Shown: one piece after another, positions 1 through 7,906 of the stretch
Layout: the number at the start of each line of letters is the position of its first letter
Numbering within the stretch: position 1 is the first letter of the stretch
From: Rhodocyclales bacterium
GTDB lineage: Bacteria; Pseudomonadota; Gammaproteobacteria; Burkholderiales; Rhodocyclaceae
NCBI GenBank assembly: GCA_028292505.1
Contig: JAQGMF010000001.1
Coordinates: 210,363 to 274,362, forward strand
Length of the DNA: 64,000 bases
Direction of reading: 5' to 3'
Notes under the pieces: model-generated
Database searches by the model: none
Told to the model about the DNA's origin: nothing
Seen by the model: the letters and a program-made list of their open reading frames with translations, nothing else
Position numbers and translations under genes: made by a program

Positions 1-2
1 AC

Positions 3-269
3 CGCATCACTTCGCCGGCCATCCGCAAGATATTCATGCAGCCGCGCAACGTCTGGCGCATGCAGGAGGCGATGCTGTCCATTCTGGCCGGCGACATCTT
101 CCGTCACACGCCGGTCGGTCCGCGCCTGCTCGGCTTCAAGTTCATCTACTACTGCTCCTGCCTCAGCATCTGGCCGCAAGCCTTCAAAACCTGGGTCTGG
201 CGCCGTCGCAATCACAAGGCCTCGCTGGCTGCTGCAGAAGCCAGCGCCGAGGCCAGCGCACCGGGCTGA
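3..269 (+). CDS. FAD-dependent halogenase-like oxidoreductase of the aryl-polyene locus, C-terminal fragment
   Basis: Only the last 88 or so residues lie in the window; the reading frame is open from base 3 and the gene begins upstream. The visible part contains R-N-V-W-R, a hydrophobic stretch ending in IYYCSCLSIWP and a basic tail followed by an Ala/Glu-rich end. It resembles the C-terminus of the tryptophan-halogenase-like FAD oxidoreductases found in APE and xanthomonadin clusters, and it precedes an ACP on the same strand. The FAD-binding motifs are outside the window, so the assignment rests on the tail and the context. Whether it halogenates the polyene or oxidises another intermediate cannot be judged here. 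Confidence 0.55.
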   Translation, partial: RITSPAIRKIFMQPRNVWRMQEAMLSILAGDIFRHTPVGPRLLGFKFIYYCSCLSIWPQAFKTWVWRRRNHKASLAAAEASAEASAPG

Positions 270-334
270 GTCGACGCAGCGGTATCTCGCAACGAATCGG
301 ATAAAATCACCCTCTTTCGCGCAAGGGTTTTGCC

Positions 335-580
335 ATGGACACGCTCGAACAAGTCAGAGATTACATTTCCAAGAAAGTCGGCACACCCGCCGAGAACATC
401 ACGCCGGAGGCCACGCTGGAATCCATCGGCGTGGACTCGCTGATGCTGCTCGACCTCATGTTCGATTTTGAGGACCAACTCAAGATCAAGCTTCCCAACG
501 ATTTGCCGCGCCCTGAAACCGTAGCCGAACTGATTGCCGTCTTTGACTCCTATCTCAAACAACCCACAGCAGATGCATGA
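335..580 (+). CDS. Acyl carrier protein of the aryl-polyene/xanthomonadin pathway
   Basis: An 81-residue acidic protein with the carrier signature GVDSL; Ser35 would carry the 4'-phosphopantetheine arm. Length and composition fit a stand-alone type II ACP that holds the growing polyene chain in the cytoplasm. ATG at 335 follows an AAGGG-containing leader. The stop overlaps the start of the next gene, a ketosynthase, by 8 bases, which suggests translational coupling. A second, different ACP lies at 15161-15439. By analogy with known APE systems one may load the aryl starter and the other carry the elongating chain; which does which cannot be told from sequence alone. Confidence 0.93.
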   Translation: MDTLEQVRDYISKKVGTPAENITPEATLESIGVDSLMLLDLMFDFEDQLKIKLPNDLPRPETVAELIAVFDSYLKQPTADA

Positions 581-1841
581 GCCAGCGCCATTGACTGTCC
601 CGTGCCGCGTCGCCGTGACCGGCGTCGGCGTCACGGTTCCGACAGTCGATAGCGCACATGATTTCTTTAACCGCCTACTTGATGGCGAATCGTTCATACG
701 CCTGTTCCGGCACCCGCAAGCTGCCGCGCCGCTCGAAATTCCCGCCATCCATTGTGCAGATTTCGATTCGTTGGCAGCTGTCGGCCGCGTGCAGACCGCG
801 ACCATGGATCGTTACAGCCAGCTCGGCGCGGCGGCGGCCTACCGCGCCTGGGCCGATGCCGGCCTCGATGCCGATGGCATGAAAGGCGACGCGCGTTGCG
901 GGGTTTCGTGGGGCACGGGTGTCGGTGGCACCATGACCTTCGAGCAGGGCTATCGCGACATCATGCTCACCGGCCGCGATCGCGTGCCGCCGCTCTCGGT
1001 GGTGCTAGCCATGAACAATGCCTGCGCCTCGCAGATCGCCATCCGCCTCGGCCTCGGCAGTGCCTGCACGACCTTTTCGGTGGCTTGTGCCTCATCGGCC
1101 GTTGCCGTTGGCGAAGCCTTCCAACGCATTCGCTTTGGGCAGGACAAGCTGGTCGTCGCGGGCGGTTCCGAAGCACCCTTGTCGGAAGCCGTGATTCGCG
1201 CCTGGGATGCCATGCGCGTATTGGCGCCCGGCACCGAAGAGACGGCCCATGCCGCGTGCCGGCCGTTCGATGCCAAACGCGCCGGCCTGGTACTGGGTGA
1301 AGGGGGTGCGGCGCTGGTGCTCGAAGAGTGGTCGCACGCCATGGCGCGTGGCGCCAAGATTTATGCCGAAGTCGTAGGCTATGGCACGAGTTGCGATCAC
1401 ACCCACCTGGTCAAGCCCAATGCGCAGGGTCAGGTGCGCGCCATCGAAGCGGCAATGCGGCAGGGCGGCCTGACGCCGGCGGATATCGGCTATGTCAACG
1501 CCCACGGCACAGCGACGCGCGAAGGCGACCCGGCGGAAATCGCTGCGCTATGCGAAGTGTTCGGTAGTCGCGCGGCGCAGCTGCCGGTGAGCGCCACCAA
1601 GGCATCGCATGGCCATCTGCTTGGCGCAACGGGTGCCATCGAAGCACTGATCACCGTGCTGGCATTGCACAAGCAAGCCATTCCCCATACGCAGCAGCTG
1701 GAATTCCCGGCTGATGATTGCCTCGGTGTGCGGCATGTCATGGGCGAGGCTTTGTGCACCTCTGGTATGCGAGCAGCATTATCCAACTCATTTGCGTTCG
1801 GCGGCAGTAACGCGGTCCTGGCTTTCCGGCAGGCGACATGA
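573..1841 (+). CDS. Beta-ketoacyl-ACP synthase (KAS I/II type) of the pigment locus
   Basis: A 422-residue condensing enzyme with the full catalytic triad: Cys172 in SVACASS, His311 in NAHGTAT and His348 in SHGHLLGATGA. It would condense an ACP-bound acyl chain with malonyl-ACP during polyene elongation. ATG at 573 was preferred over a TTG at 534 because the latter lies deep inside the ACP gene, whereas 573 gives a short overlap and a normal KAS N-terminus (CRVAVTGVGV). It is one of three KAS-like proteins in the locus; the others are on the minus strand at 6647-7876 and 5845-6645. It is coupled by an ATGA overlap to the downstream chorismatase gene. Confidence 0.93.
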   Translation: MHEPAPLTVPCRVAVTGVGVTVPTVDSAHDFFNRLLDGESFIRLFRHPQAAAPLEIPAIHCADFDSLAAVGRVQTATMDRYSQLGAAAAYRAWADAGLDADGMKGDARCGVSWGTGVGGTMTFEQGYRDIMLTGRDRVPPLSVVLAMNNACASQIAIRLGLGSACTTFSVACASSAVAVGEAFQRIRFGQDKLVVAGGSEAPLSEAVIRAWDAMRVLAPGTEETAHAACRPFDAKRAGLVLGEGGAALVLEEWSHAMARGAKIYAEVVGYGTSCDHTHLVKPNAQGQVRAIEAAMRQGGLTPADIGYVNAHGTATREGDPAEIAALCEVFGSRAAQLPVSATKASHGHLLGATGAIEALITVLALHKQAIPHTQQLEFPADDCLGVRHVMGEALCTSGMRAALSNSFAFGGSNAVLAFRQAT

Positions 1842-2887
1842 TGGGTACGGTGTCGGCTCGAACTCCGCGCTGCCAGCCTGCAGGCGCCTTGTCGATGAGC
1901 GTTACCTGCTGCGACAGGCCTGATCTCGTGGGACACAGTGGCTTGCTGGGGACGGTCTGGCACGCCGAAGCGCCGACGGAAAATGACATTGACATTCATG
2001 CCGCCATGCCGCTGTTGCTGTCGAGCCACGCGGGCATGTTCGAGCAGTGGCAGGTCGACGAAGCTGTGCGCACCGGCCGCCTTGGGTCGGCCAGCTATCG
2101 CTGCAGCGATAGCCTGTTGTTTGCGGCGATCAGCGTCGACGAGCAGCAAACGGCGCATGGCAAAGACATCGCCGGCGCGGCGCAAAAGGCCTATGCCGTG
2201 CTCTTCGAGATCATGGCGGCGCAGGGCTTCACGCACTTCGTGCGATGCTGGAATTACTTTGCCGACATCAACATGGAACAGGACGATCCGCGCGGCAGGC
2301 TTGAGCGCTACCGTCTGTTCAATATCGGTCGGCAGGCGGCCTTCGAAGCCGCTGAGCATTCCGCCGATGTCGGCGCGCCGGCAGCCTGCGCGCTGGGTAC
2401 GCGCAGCGGTCCGCTGACTGTCTACGCGCTTGCCGCGCGTTGCGCGCCACGCTGTGTCGAAAACCCGCGCCAGGTCAGCGCTTACCGCTATCCGCAACGC
2501 TACGGTCCGAAGAGCCCGAGCTTTTCGCGCGGCAGCGTACTCAGCGATATGAACGGCGGACACGTACTGTTCGTGTCCGGCACGGCCAGCATTGTCGGTC
2601 ACGAAAGCGTGCATATCGGCGACGTGGTGGCGCAGACAGAAGAGTCTTTACGCAATATCGTGACGGTTGTGGCGCAAGCCAATCTCGGATTGGGGTGTGA
2701 GGCATTTTCGTCACACAAGCTGTGTTACAAGGTATTCGTGCGCCACGCAGCAGATGCCGCCGTCGTGGCCGATACGCTGCAGCGTGTATTGGGCATGAGT
2801 CCGGAAGCGGTTGACCTGGTCATCTTGCAGGCCGATGTTTGCCGTGCCGAATTACTGGTTGAAATAGAAGCAGTCGGTTTTGCCTGA
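1838..2887 (+). CDS. Chorismatase of the Hyg5/FkbO/XanB2 family, predicted 3-hydroxybenzoate-forming
   Basis: A 349-residue protein related to chorismatases, which split chorismate into pyruvate and a hydroxybenzoate or dihydrobenzoate product. The family blocks WNYFADIN, FSRG and LFVSGTASIVGHES are present. Gly248, Cys335 and Glu342 have the same spacing as the Gly240/Cys327/Glu334 set that I recall for Hyg5; FkbO-type hydrolases carry Ala at the first position. This favours the 3-hydroxybenzoate-forming type also seen in Xanthomonas XanB2. The enzyme would make the aryl starter for the pigment, and perhaps 4-hydroxybenzoate for ubiquinone. ATG 1838 overlaps the ketosynthase stop. The first 20 or so residues look poorly conserved, so the true start may lie further in. 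Confidence 0.88.
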   Translation: MMGTVSARTPRCQPAGALSMSVTCCDRPDLVGHSGLLGTVWHAEAPTENDIDIHAAMPLLLSSHAGMFEQWQVDEAVRTGRLGSASYRCSDSLLFAAISVDEQQTAHGKDIAGAAQKAYAVLFEIMAAQGFTHFVRCWNYFADINMEQDDPRGRLERYRLFNIGRQAAFEAAEHSADVGAPAACALGTRSGPLTVYALAARCAPRCVENPRQVSAYRYPQRYGPKSPSFSRGSVLSDMNGGHVLFVSGTASIVGHESVHIGDVVAQTEESLRNIVTVVAQANLGLGCEAFSSHKLCYKVFVRHAADAAVVADTLQRVLGMSPEAVDLVILQADVCRAELLVEIEAVGFA

Positions 2888-3050
2888 ACCCACGTTTGAT
2901 GGGACAGCGCCTGGAGCACTAGAACTTGTCCGCAACTAAATTGTGCCGACATGACGGGGGAATGACGCGCATCGCAGCGTTTCACCGATCCTTGTCCTGC
3001 CCGCCATTTGCCGCCGCCTCACTCTCTTATTATTCGCTGGCAAATTTTCG

Positions 3051-3851
3051 ATGAACCGATTTGCAACGGCACTCCGCCATCTGCGTGAGTATTTCGCCCT
3101 GTGGCTGGGCCTGGCTTCGCTGGGACTGGGTTGCATGCTGTGGACCCTTATTGCAATGCCGGCCGAATGGATTCTTCCGAAGCCGCTGGCACGCCGATTC
3201 GGACGCAACGGCGTGATGCTGGGTTTTCGCCTGTACCTGTGGTGGCTGGAAGTGCTCGGCGTGGCGCGCTTCAATCTGGAGGCGCTCGATGTCTTGCGCG
3301 ACGGTCCGCCGCTGATCATCGCCCCCAATCATCCGACACGGCTCGACGCCTTGATGGTGCTCTCACGTCTGCCGCGCGTCGTCTGCGTCACCAAGGCGAG
3401 CCTGATCGACAGCTTCCTGATGGGAGCGGGAGCGCGGCTTGCTGGCTACATTCGCAACGACTGGTTCCTCGGAACCAGCGCATTGTCGATAGAGGCATTG
3501 GGAGAGGGTCAGCATGTACTTATTTTTCCGGAAGGCACACGCACCGAGCGGCCTCCCATCGATCCTGTGCGCGGGAGTGTCGGCGTGGTGGCGAGCCGAG
3601 CCGGCGTGGCCGTGCAGACCGTGATCATCGAAACCGATTCCGCATTCCTCGGCAAAGGCTGGGGCTGGCTACGCCGGCCCGACATGCCTATGCATATATC
3701 ATTTCGTCTGGGTGAGCGTATTGAAGCGCCGCACGACTCGCGCGAATTGCCGGCCAAACTGGAAGCTTCTTTCCGACGTCAGCTGGAAGGTGTGCATTTA
3801 CCCTCCGTTTTTGAAGAAACGGCAGCGCCACTACAAGTCTCGGGATCATGA
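3051..3851 (+). CDS. Lysophospholipid (PlsC-like) acyltransferase
   Basis: A 266-residue membrane-associated acyltransferase. It has the HX4D catalytic block (His94, Asp99 in NHPTRLD) and the FPEGTRTE substrate-binding block near residue 160. An N-terminal hydrophobic segment (about residues 15-36) should anchor it in the inner membrane. In xanthomonadin and APE loci such enzymes are thought to attach the polyene acyl chain to a glycerol- or lipid-like acceptor. A 163-base gap separates it from the chorismatase gene, and its stop overlaps the next ATG (ATGA), tying it to the glycosyltransferase. A general role in phospholipid synthesis is less likely given the context. Confidence 0.87.
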   Translation: MNRFATALRHLREYFALWLGLASLGLGCMLWTLIAMPAEWILPKPLARRFGRNGVMLGFRLYLWWLEVLGVARFNLEALDVLRDGPPLIIAPNHPTRLDALMVLSRLPRVVCVTKASLIDSFLMGAGARLAGYIRNDWFLGTSALSIEALGEGQHVLIFPEGTRTERPPIDPVRGSVGVVASRAGVAVQTVIIETDSAFLGKGWGWLRRPDMPMHISFRLGERIEAPHDSRELPAKLEASFRRQLEGVHLPSVFEETAAPLQVSGS

Positions 3852-4648
3852 ACAGCGCATTTTCCGCTACGTCCTCCGCCACGCATCTGGTTCTCATCCC
3901 GAGCTACAACCCGGGCGAGAGCGTCTTTGCGACGGTTGTCAGCGCGCGCGCCCAATGGTCGCCGGTATGGGTCGTGGTCGATGGCAGTACCGACGGAACG
4001 GCGCAGCGTCTGCAAGCGCTGGCGCGCGACGACAAGGGTTTGCGCGTCATCGTGCTGCCCGAGAATCAGGGCAAGGGCGCGGCTGTCCTACATGGCATCG
4101 AACTGGCTGCGGCCGAAGGCTACACGCACGTCCTGACTATGGACTCGGACGGACAACATCCTGCCGAACTGATCCCGGATTTCATGGCACGTTCGCTGGC
4201 CGCGCCCTGCGCAATGGTGCTGGGCCGACCTGTATTCGATGCCAGCGCACCGGCCTTGCGCGTAGGCGGCCGCAAGATTTCCAATGGTTTTGCCAATGTC
4301 ATAACCTTCTGGGCCGGTATTGGCGATTCGCTATACGGCTTTCGCGTATATCCGATTTCACCGCTTGCCAATGTCATGCGCGGCAATCGCTGGATGCGCC
4401 GCTTCGACTTCGATCCCGAAGCCGCGGTGCGCCTATGCTGGCGCGGCGTGGTGCCGCTGAACGTGTCGGCACCGGTGAAGTACCTGACCCTGGACGAAGG
4501 TGGCGTCTCGCACTTCAACTACCTGCGTGACAATATCTTGCTGACCTGGATGTATACCCGTCTCATCCTGACTGCCTTGTTGCGGCTACCTGCCATGCTG
4601 TGGCGCAAGCTGCCGGGGCTGAGCATGCGTAGCCCGGACAAGGCATAG
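3848..4648 (+). CDS. Family 2 glycosyltransferase
   Basis: A 266-residue GT-A fold enzyme with the GT2 motifs VVDGSTDGT (nucleotide-sugar binding, about residues 43-51) and MDSDGQHP (DXD-like, about residues 98-105). The N-terminus LVLIPSYNPG is typical of dolichyl-phosphate-mannosyltransferase-like GT2 proteins. A hydrophobic C-terminal stretch (about 224-252) could associate it with the membrane. It is the last plus-strand gene of the locus and converges on the ketoreductase gene 31 bases away. It probably adds a sugar to the aryl-polyene lipid or its carrier; the sugar and acceptor are not identifiable. Confidence 0.88.
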   Translation: MNSAFSATSSATHLVLIPSYNPGESVFATVVSARAQWSPVWVVVDGSTDGTAQRLQALARDDKGLRVIVLPENQGKGAAVLHGIELAAAEGYTHVLTMDSDGQHPAELIPDFMARSLAAPCAMVLGRPVFDASAPALRVGGRKISNGFANVITFWAGIGDSLYGFRVYPISPLANVMRGNRWMRRFDFDPEAAVRLCWRGVVPLNVSAPVKYLTLDEGGVSHFNYLRDNILLTWMYTRLILTALLRLPAMLWRKLPGLSMRSPDKA

Positions 4649-4679
4649 CGCCGTTCCAGCGTAGCAGCGGATGACGACG

Positions 4680-5399
4680 TCAAATCATCCCGCCATTGAT
4701 CGAAATGATCTGTCCCGTGATGTAAGCGGCAGCGTCCGAACTGAGGAAGCCGACCAGCGCGGCCACTTCGTCGGCGGTGCCGGCGCGTTTGACCGGCACC
4801 ATGCGCTCAATCGTTTCGCGATCGAACACCCCTTCCGTCATTTCCGATGTGATGATGCCCGGCGCCACGGCGTTGACCGTGATGCCGCGGCTGGCGACTT
4901 CGAGCGACAGCGCACGCGTCGCCGATTGCAGTGCGCCCTTGGCGGCGGCGTAATTCACCTGACCGCGATTGCCCGCGATCGCCGCCACCGACGACATATT
5001 GATGATGCGGCCCCAGCGTGTGCGGATCATCGGCAGCATCAGCGGCTGGGTCACATTGAAGAAACCGCCCAGCGAGACGTCGACGACGCGTGACCACTGC
5101 GCGTGGCTCATCCCCGCGAATACGCCGTCGTCATGAATGCCGGCGTTGTTGACGAGAATCTGCACCGGCCCGGCTTCGACGATGGCGGCCAGCGCCGTTT
5201 CACAAGCGGCCGCATCGGTGACATCGAAGGCGACTGCTTCGGCCGCGCGCCCCTGACCACGCAATTCCGCTGCCAATGCTTCGGCGCGTGCCAGATTGCC
5301 ATTGGCATGCACGATGACGTGATGGCCTTGAGCGGCGAGAGCGCGGCAGATGGCACTGCCGATCGATCCGCTGCCCCCGGTGACGAGTGCGCGTTTCAT
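4680..5399 (-). CDS. 3-ketoacyl-ACP reductase (FabG-like SDR) of the pigment locus
   Basis: A 239-residue short-chain dehydrogenase/reductase that would reduce the 3-keto group after each condensation, using NAD(P)H. The nucleotide-binding TGGSGSIG (residues 7-14), NNAG (84-87) and the catalytic Ser137, Tyr150 and Lys154 are all present. The position of the usual tetrad Asn is taken by Ser109 (VDVSLGG), a variation I associate with APE-cluster reductases. It is the last gene of the long minus-strand operon and overlaps the dehydratase stop by four bases. Confidence 0.92.
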   Translation of the reverse strand: MKRALVTGGSGSIGSAICRALAAQGHHVIVHANGNLARAEALAAELRGQGRAAEAVAFDVTDAAACETALAAIVEAGPVQILVNNAGIHDDGVFAGMSHAQWSRVVDVSLGGFFNVTQPLMLPMIRTRWGRIINMSSVAAIAGNRGQVNYAAAKGALQSATRALSLEVASRGITVNAVAPGIITSEMTEGVFDRETIERMVPVKRAGTADEVAALVGFLSSDAAAYITGQIISINGGMI

Positions 5400-5851
5400 G
5401 TCTGTTCGTTCCTGGTCTTGTTGGCATCAAGCACCACGGCGGCGCGGCCGGTGAGTAGCAGCTTGTCGCCGCCACGCACAGTGAAGCTGTAGAGAACGTT
5501 TTGCCCGTCACCGCTGAGCTGGGTAGCTTCTATGACAAGCACATCAGCAATATCGTCCAAGCGCGAAACGTGAAACTGTACCTCGCGCATGCTGGCAAGA
5601 AAGCCCGCGCGCGGACGCGAGTCGTCGGCAAGATCGGCGAGCAGCGCGCCATGCACGGCCATGGCCTGCGCGGCATATTCGACGCCGCAGGCTGCGCCCA
5701 GTCGTCCATCCTCGCGTAAGGGATTGCTGGCATCGCGATGGCTGCATGCTGTGCAAGAGATTGTCTCGACATTCCAGTGCGTGACGGCATCCAGCAGGCA
5801 CATGCTGCCGGCATGCGGGATACGGGCCGCGATCTCGTGCCTGCTCAGCAA
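5396..5851 (-). CDS. Hotdog-fold 3-hydroxyacyl-ACP dehydratase (ApeI/COG4706-like)
   Basis: A 151-residue hotdog dehydratase that would remove water from 3-hydroxyacyl-ACP and leave the double bond in the polyene. The N-terminal block IPHAGSMCLLDAV carries the presumed catalytic His13 and is typical of this subfamily. The frame is open for another 300 bases upstream, but that part is a shadow of the neighbouring gene. I chose TTG at 5851 because it gives the normal N-terminus (LLSRHEIAARIPHAG) and a 7-base overlap with the upstream stop. CTG at 5848 is possible but less likely. A second dehydratase of another subfamily lies at 12793-13125. Confidence 0.85.
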   Translation of the reverse strand: MLSRHEIAARIPHAGSMCLLDAVTHWNVETISCTACSHRDASNPLREDGRLGAACGVEYAAQAMAVHGALLADLADDSRPRAGFLASMREVQFHVSRLDDIADVLVIEATQLSGDGQNVLYSFTVRGGDKLLLTGRAAVVLDANKTRNEQT

Positions 5852-6645
5852 GGTTCGACTCCGATGTGCAAGCTCAGGGGCGCGAGATACTCCAGGTCTA
5901 GCGTTGTCTGCAGACCCCTCGCCACGGCGTGCAGCAAGGGCAAGGCGCGACCGCCGGGCGTGCCGGATTGCAGTGGCGCAAGGCTGGCGAGCGGCGCTGG
6001 TGAAGCCGTGCTTTCGCTCAATGCGATATTGAGTTTGGCTAGCGCATGGGCGGCGGGTCGCGCCGACAATACTAGCGCAATGCCCATATTGTCGAGCATC
6101 GGCCGCACGCTGCCGAGCGGGTGAGGATAAACGCTGTCGTGGACCACCAGCAGGCAATCCTCGCTGTTGTTCGCCACCTGCATGGCCGCTTCGAGAAGAC
6201 CTGCGGCGAAGCTGGCGTCATAGGCGCACAGGCTGGTCGACGGCGCCACGCAAGCGGTGGCGATGCTCCAGTAGCCTGACGAAGCGTTGTGCACGGAGTT
6301 GTGAAAACGTGTCGGCGAAATAAAACGATCACTGCCCGCCAGCGCATCGCACAGTGCATGGCAATTCTCGCCTTCCGCATTGGAGGCGGAGAAGATCGAC
6401 GCCAGCAGCGCCGGGTCGCGATCGGCATGTTGTGCGGCTTCGAGACCGACGGCCAACGCCAGCTTGACCACGATGCCGATGCGGCGACGTTCGGCGGCGG
6501 GTAGCACTTGCAGTGCGGGAACCTGCGTGGCGGCACGCGACCAGGCTTGTTCTTCGCGCAGGATGGCGCGCAGCGCGGGCCAGTCGGCGAAGCCGGGACC
6601 GATGGCGCCGATGCCGAGAAGATATACGGGAAATGTTTTTGTCAT
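5845..6645 (-). CDS. Short beta-ketoacyl synthase-like protein (chain-length-factor candidate)
   Basis: A 266-residue protein matching the N-terminal half of ketosynthases (GIGAIGPG at the start; HNSVHNASSGYWSIATACVAP around 118-135). It lacks the C-terminal half that supplies the two catalytic histidines, so it cannot be a stand-alone condensing enzyme. It lies one base after the stop of a complete KAS gene, the arrangement expected for a KS/CLF heterodimer in which the short partner shapes the pocket and sets chain length. ATG 6645 was chosen over an in-frame start about 30 codons upstream that would sit inside the preceding gene. Confidence 0.85.
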   Translation of the reverse strand: MTKTFPVYLLGIGAIGPGFADWPALRAILREEQAWSRAATQVPALQVLPAAERRRIGIVVKLALAVGLEAAQHADRDPALLASIFSASNAEGENCHALCDALAGSDRFISPTRFHNSVHNASSGYWSIATACVAPSTSLCAYDASFAAGLLEAAMQVANNSEDCLLVVHDSVYPHPLGSVRPMLDNMGIALVLSARPAAHALAKLNIALSESTASPAPLASLAPLQSGTPGGRALPLLHAVARGLQTTLDLEYLAPLSLHIGVEPC

Positions 6646-6646
6646 T

Positions 6647-7876
6647 TCAGTGTTCTCCGCGCCGACCGAACACCAGGCTGCAATTGGTCCCGCCGAAACC
6701 GAAGGAATTGCTGAGGACATGCCGCAATGGTGTCGCCACATTGCCGAGCTGATAATTTACGTGCAGTGCCGGGTCGCGTTGAGTGATATTGAGTCCGCCG
6801 GGAATCAATCCATGCCGTAAGCATAGTGCGGAGATAATCGCCTCGGCACCGCCGGCTGCCCCCAGTGTGTGGCCGGTCGCGCCCTTGGTGGAACTGCACG
6901 GCGTGCGCATGCCGAATTCCGCCGCCACAGCCTGCGCTTCGGCGGCGTCATTGCTCGGTGTGGCGGTGCCGTGCAGGTTGATGTAGTCGATATCGCCAGC
7001 TTGCAGACCGGCACATTGCAAGGCCGTGCGCATGGCGATGCGCGCGCCCAGGCCTTCGGGATGGGGTGCCGACATGTGATGAGCGTCGGCGGATTCGCCG
7101 ACACCGAGTAGCAATACATCGTCATTTTCCGCGGCATGGACATCGCCGCGTTCGAGCAGTATGAAAGCCGCCGCTTCACCGATCGACAGACCATTGCGCG
7201 TCGCGTCGTAGGGCTTGCAGGGCTCGGTCGACAGCAATTGCAGCGAATGGAAACCATACAAGGTGGTGAGGCACAGCGAGTCGACGCCGCCGACGATGGC
7301 CGCATCGATCAAGCCGGCAGCGATCATGCGTTGGGCATTGCCGAAAACCTTGGCGCTGGAAGAGCAGGCGGTGGAGACGACAAGCGCGGGGCCGGCCAGA
7401 TCGAACACGTGGCGCACGAAGTCGGCGATGGAATAGGTGTTGTGGGTTTCGCGATAATTGAAATCGGGCGACAGATTGCCAGCCTCGTCGCGGCGGCGAA
7501 AGGCCTGTTCCGTTTCGAGAATGCCCGAGGTACTGGTGCCGAGAAAGACGCCGATACGGCCGGCGCCGTGGCGCGCGCGTGCAGCGCTGAACGCCTCCAT
7601 CAGGCCATCCTGCTGCAGGGCGAGCCAGGCCAGGCGATTATTGCGGCAGTTGAAGTGCCGCAGGTGAGCGGGGAGTATGACATCGTCAACACCGTCCACA
7701 TGGCCGATCCAGGTCGCCAGTTCCACCGTTTCGAACGGCCGCGCCGACAAGCCACTGCGCGATTCGCGTAGCGCGCCGAGGGTGGCGTGCAGACCCAGGC
7801 CGAGACTCGAACTCAGGCTCATGGCGGATAGATGCAATGGAAGAAGCGAAGAGCGCGCTACATTGTTCGTTGGCAT
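6647..7876 (-). CDS. Beta-ketoacyl-ACP synthase II-type, partner of the short KS-like protein
   Basis: A 409-residue ketosynthase with a complete triad: Cys171 in STACSSS, His302 in NLHGTATPS and His336 in GATGHTLGA. It is probably the main elongating condensing enzyme of the aryl-polyene pathway, acting with the 266-residue KS-like protein encoded immediately downstream. The start at 7876 gives a somewhat divergent N-terminus (SSSLGLGL instead of the usual GxGxxxxxG). It lies 30 bases after the alpha/beta-hydrolase gene in the same operon. Confidence 0.92.
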   Translation of the reverse strand: MPTNNVARSSLLPLHLSAMSLSSSLGLGLHATLGALRESRSGLSARPFETVELATWIGHVDGVDDVILPAHLRHFNCRNNRLAWLALQQDGLMEAFSAARARHGAGRIGVFLGTSTSGILETEQAFRRRDEAGNLSPDFNYRETHNTYSIADFVRHVFDLAGPALVVSTACSSSAKVFGNAQRMIAAGLIDAAIVGGVDSLCLTTLYGFHSLQLLSTEPCKPYDATRNGLSIGEAAAFILLERGDVHAAENDDVLLLGVGESADAHHMSAPHPEGLGARIAMRTALQCAGLQAGDIDYINLHGTATPSNDAAEAQAVAAEFGMRTPCSSTKGATGHTLGAAGGAEAIISALCLRHGLIPGGLNITQRDPALHVNYQLGNVATPLRHVLSNSFGFGGTNCSLVFGRRGEH

Positions 7877-7906
7877 CAGGCGGTGATCAGCTGGTATGAG
7901 TTATGT

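Noticed and set aside
212..805. 197-residue minus-strand open frame across the first ACP and ketosynthase genes
   Set aside because: It lies antisense to two clear genes with intact motifs and has no recognisable sequence; codon-bias shadow.
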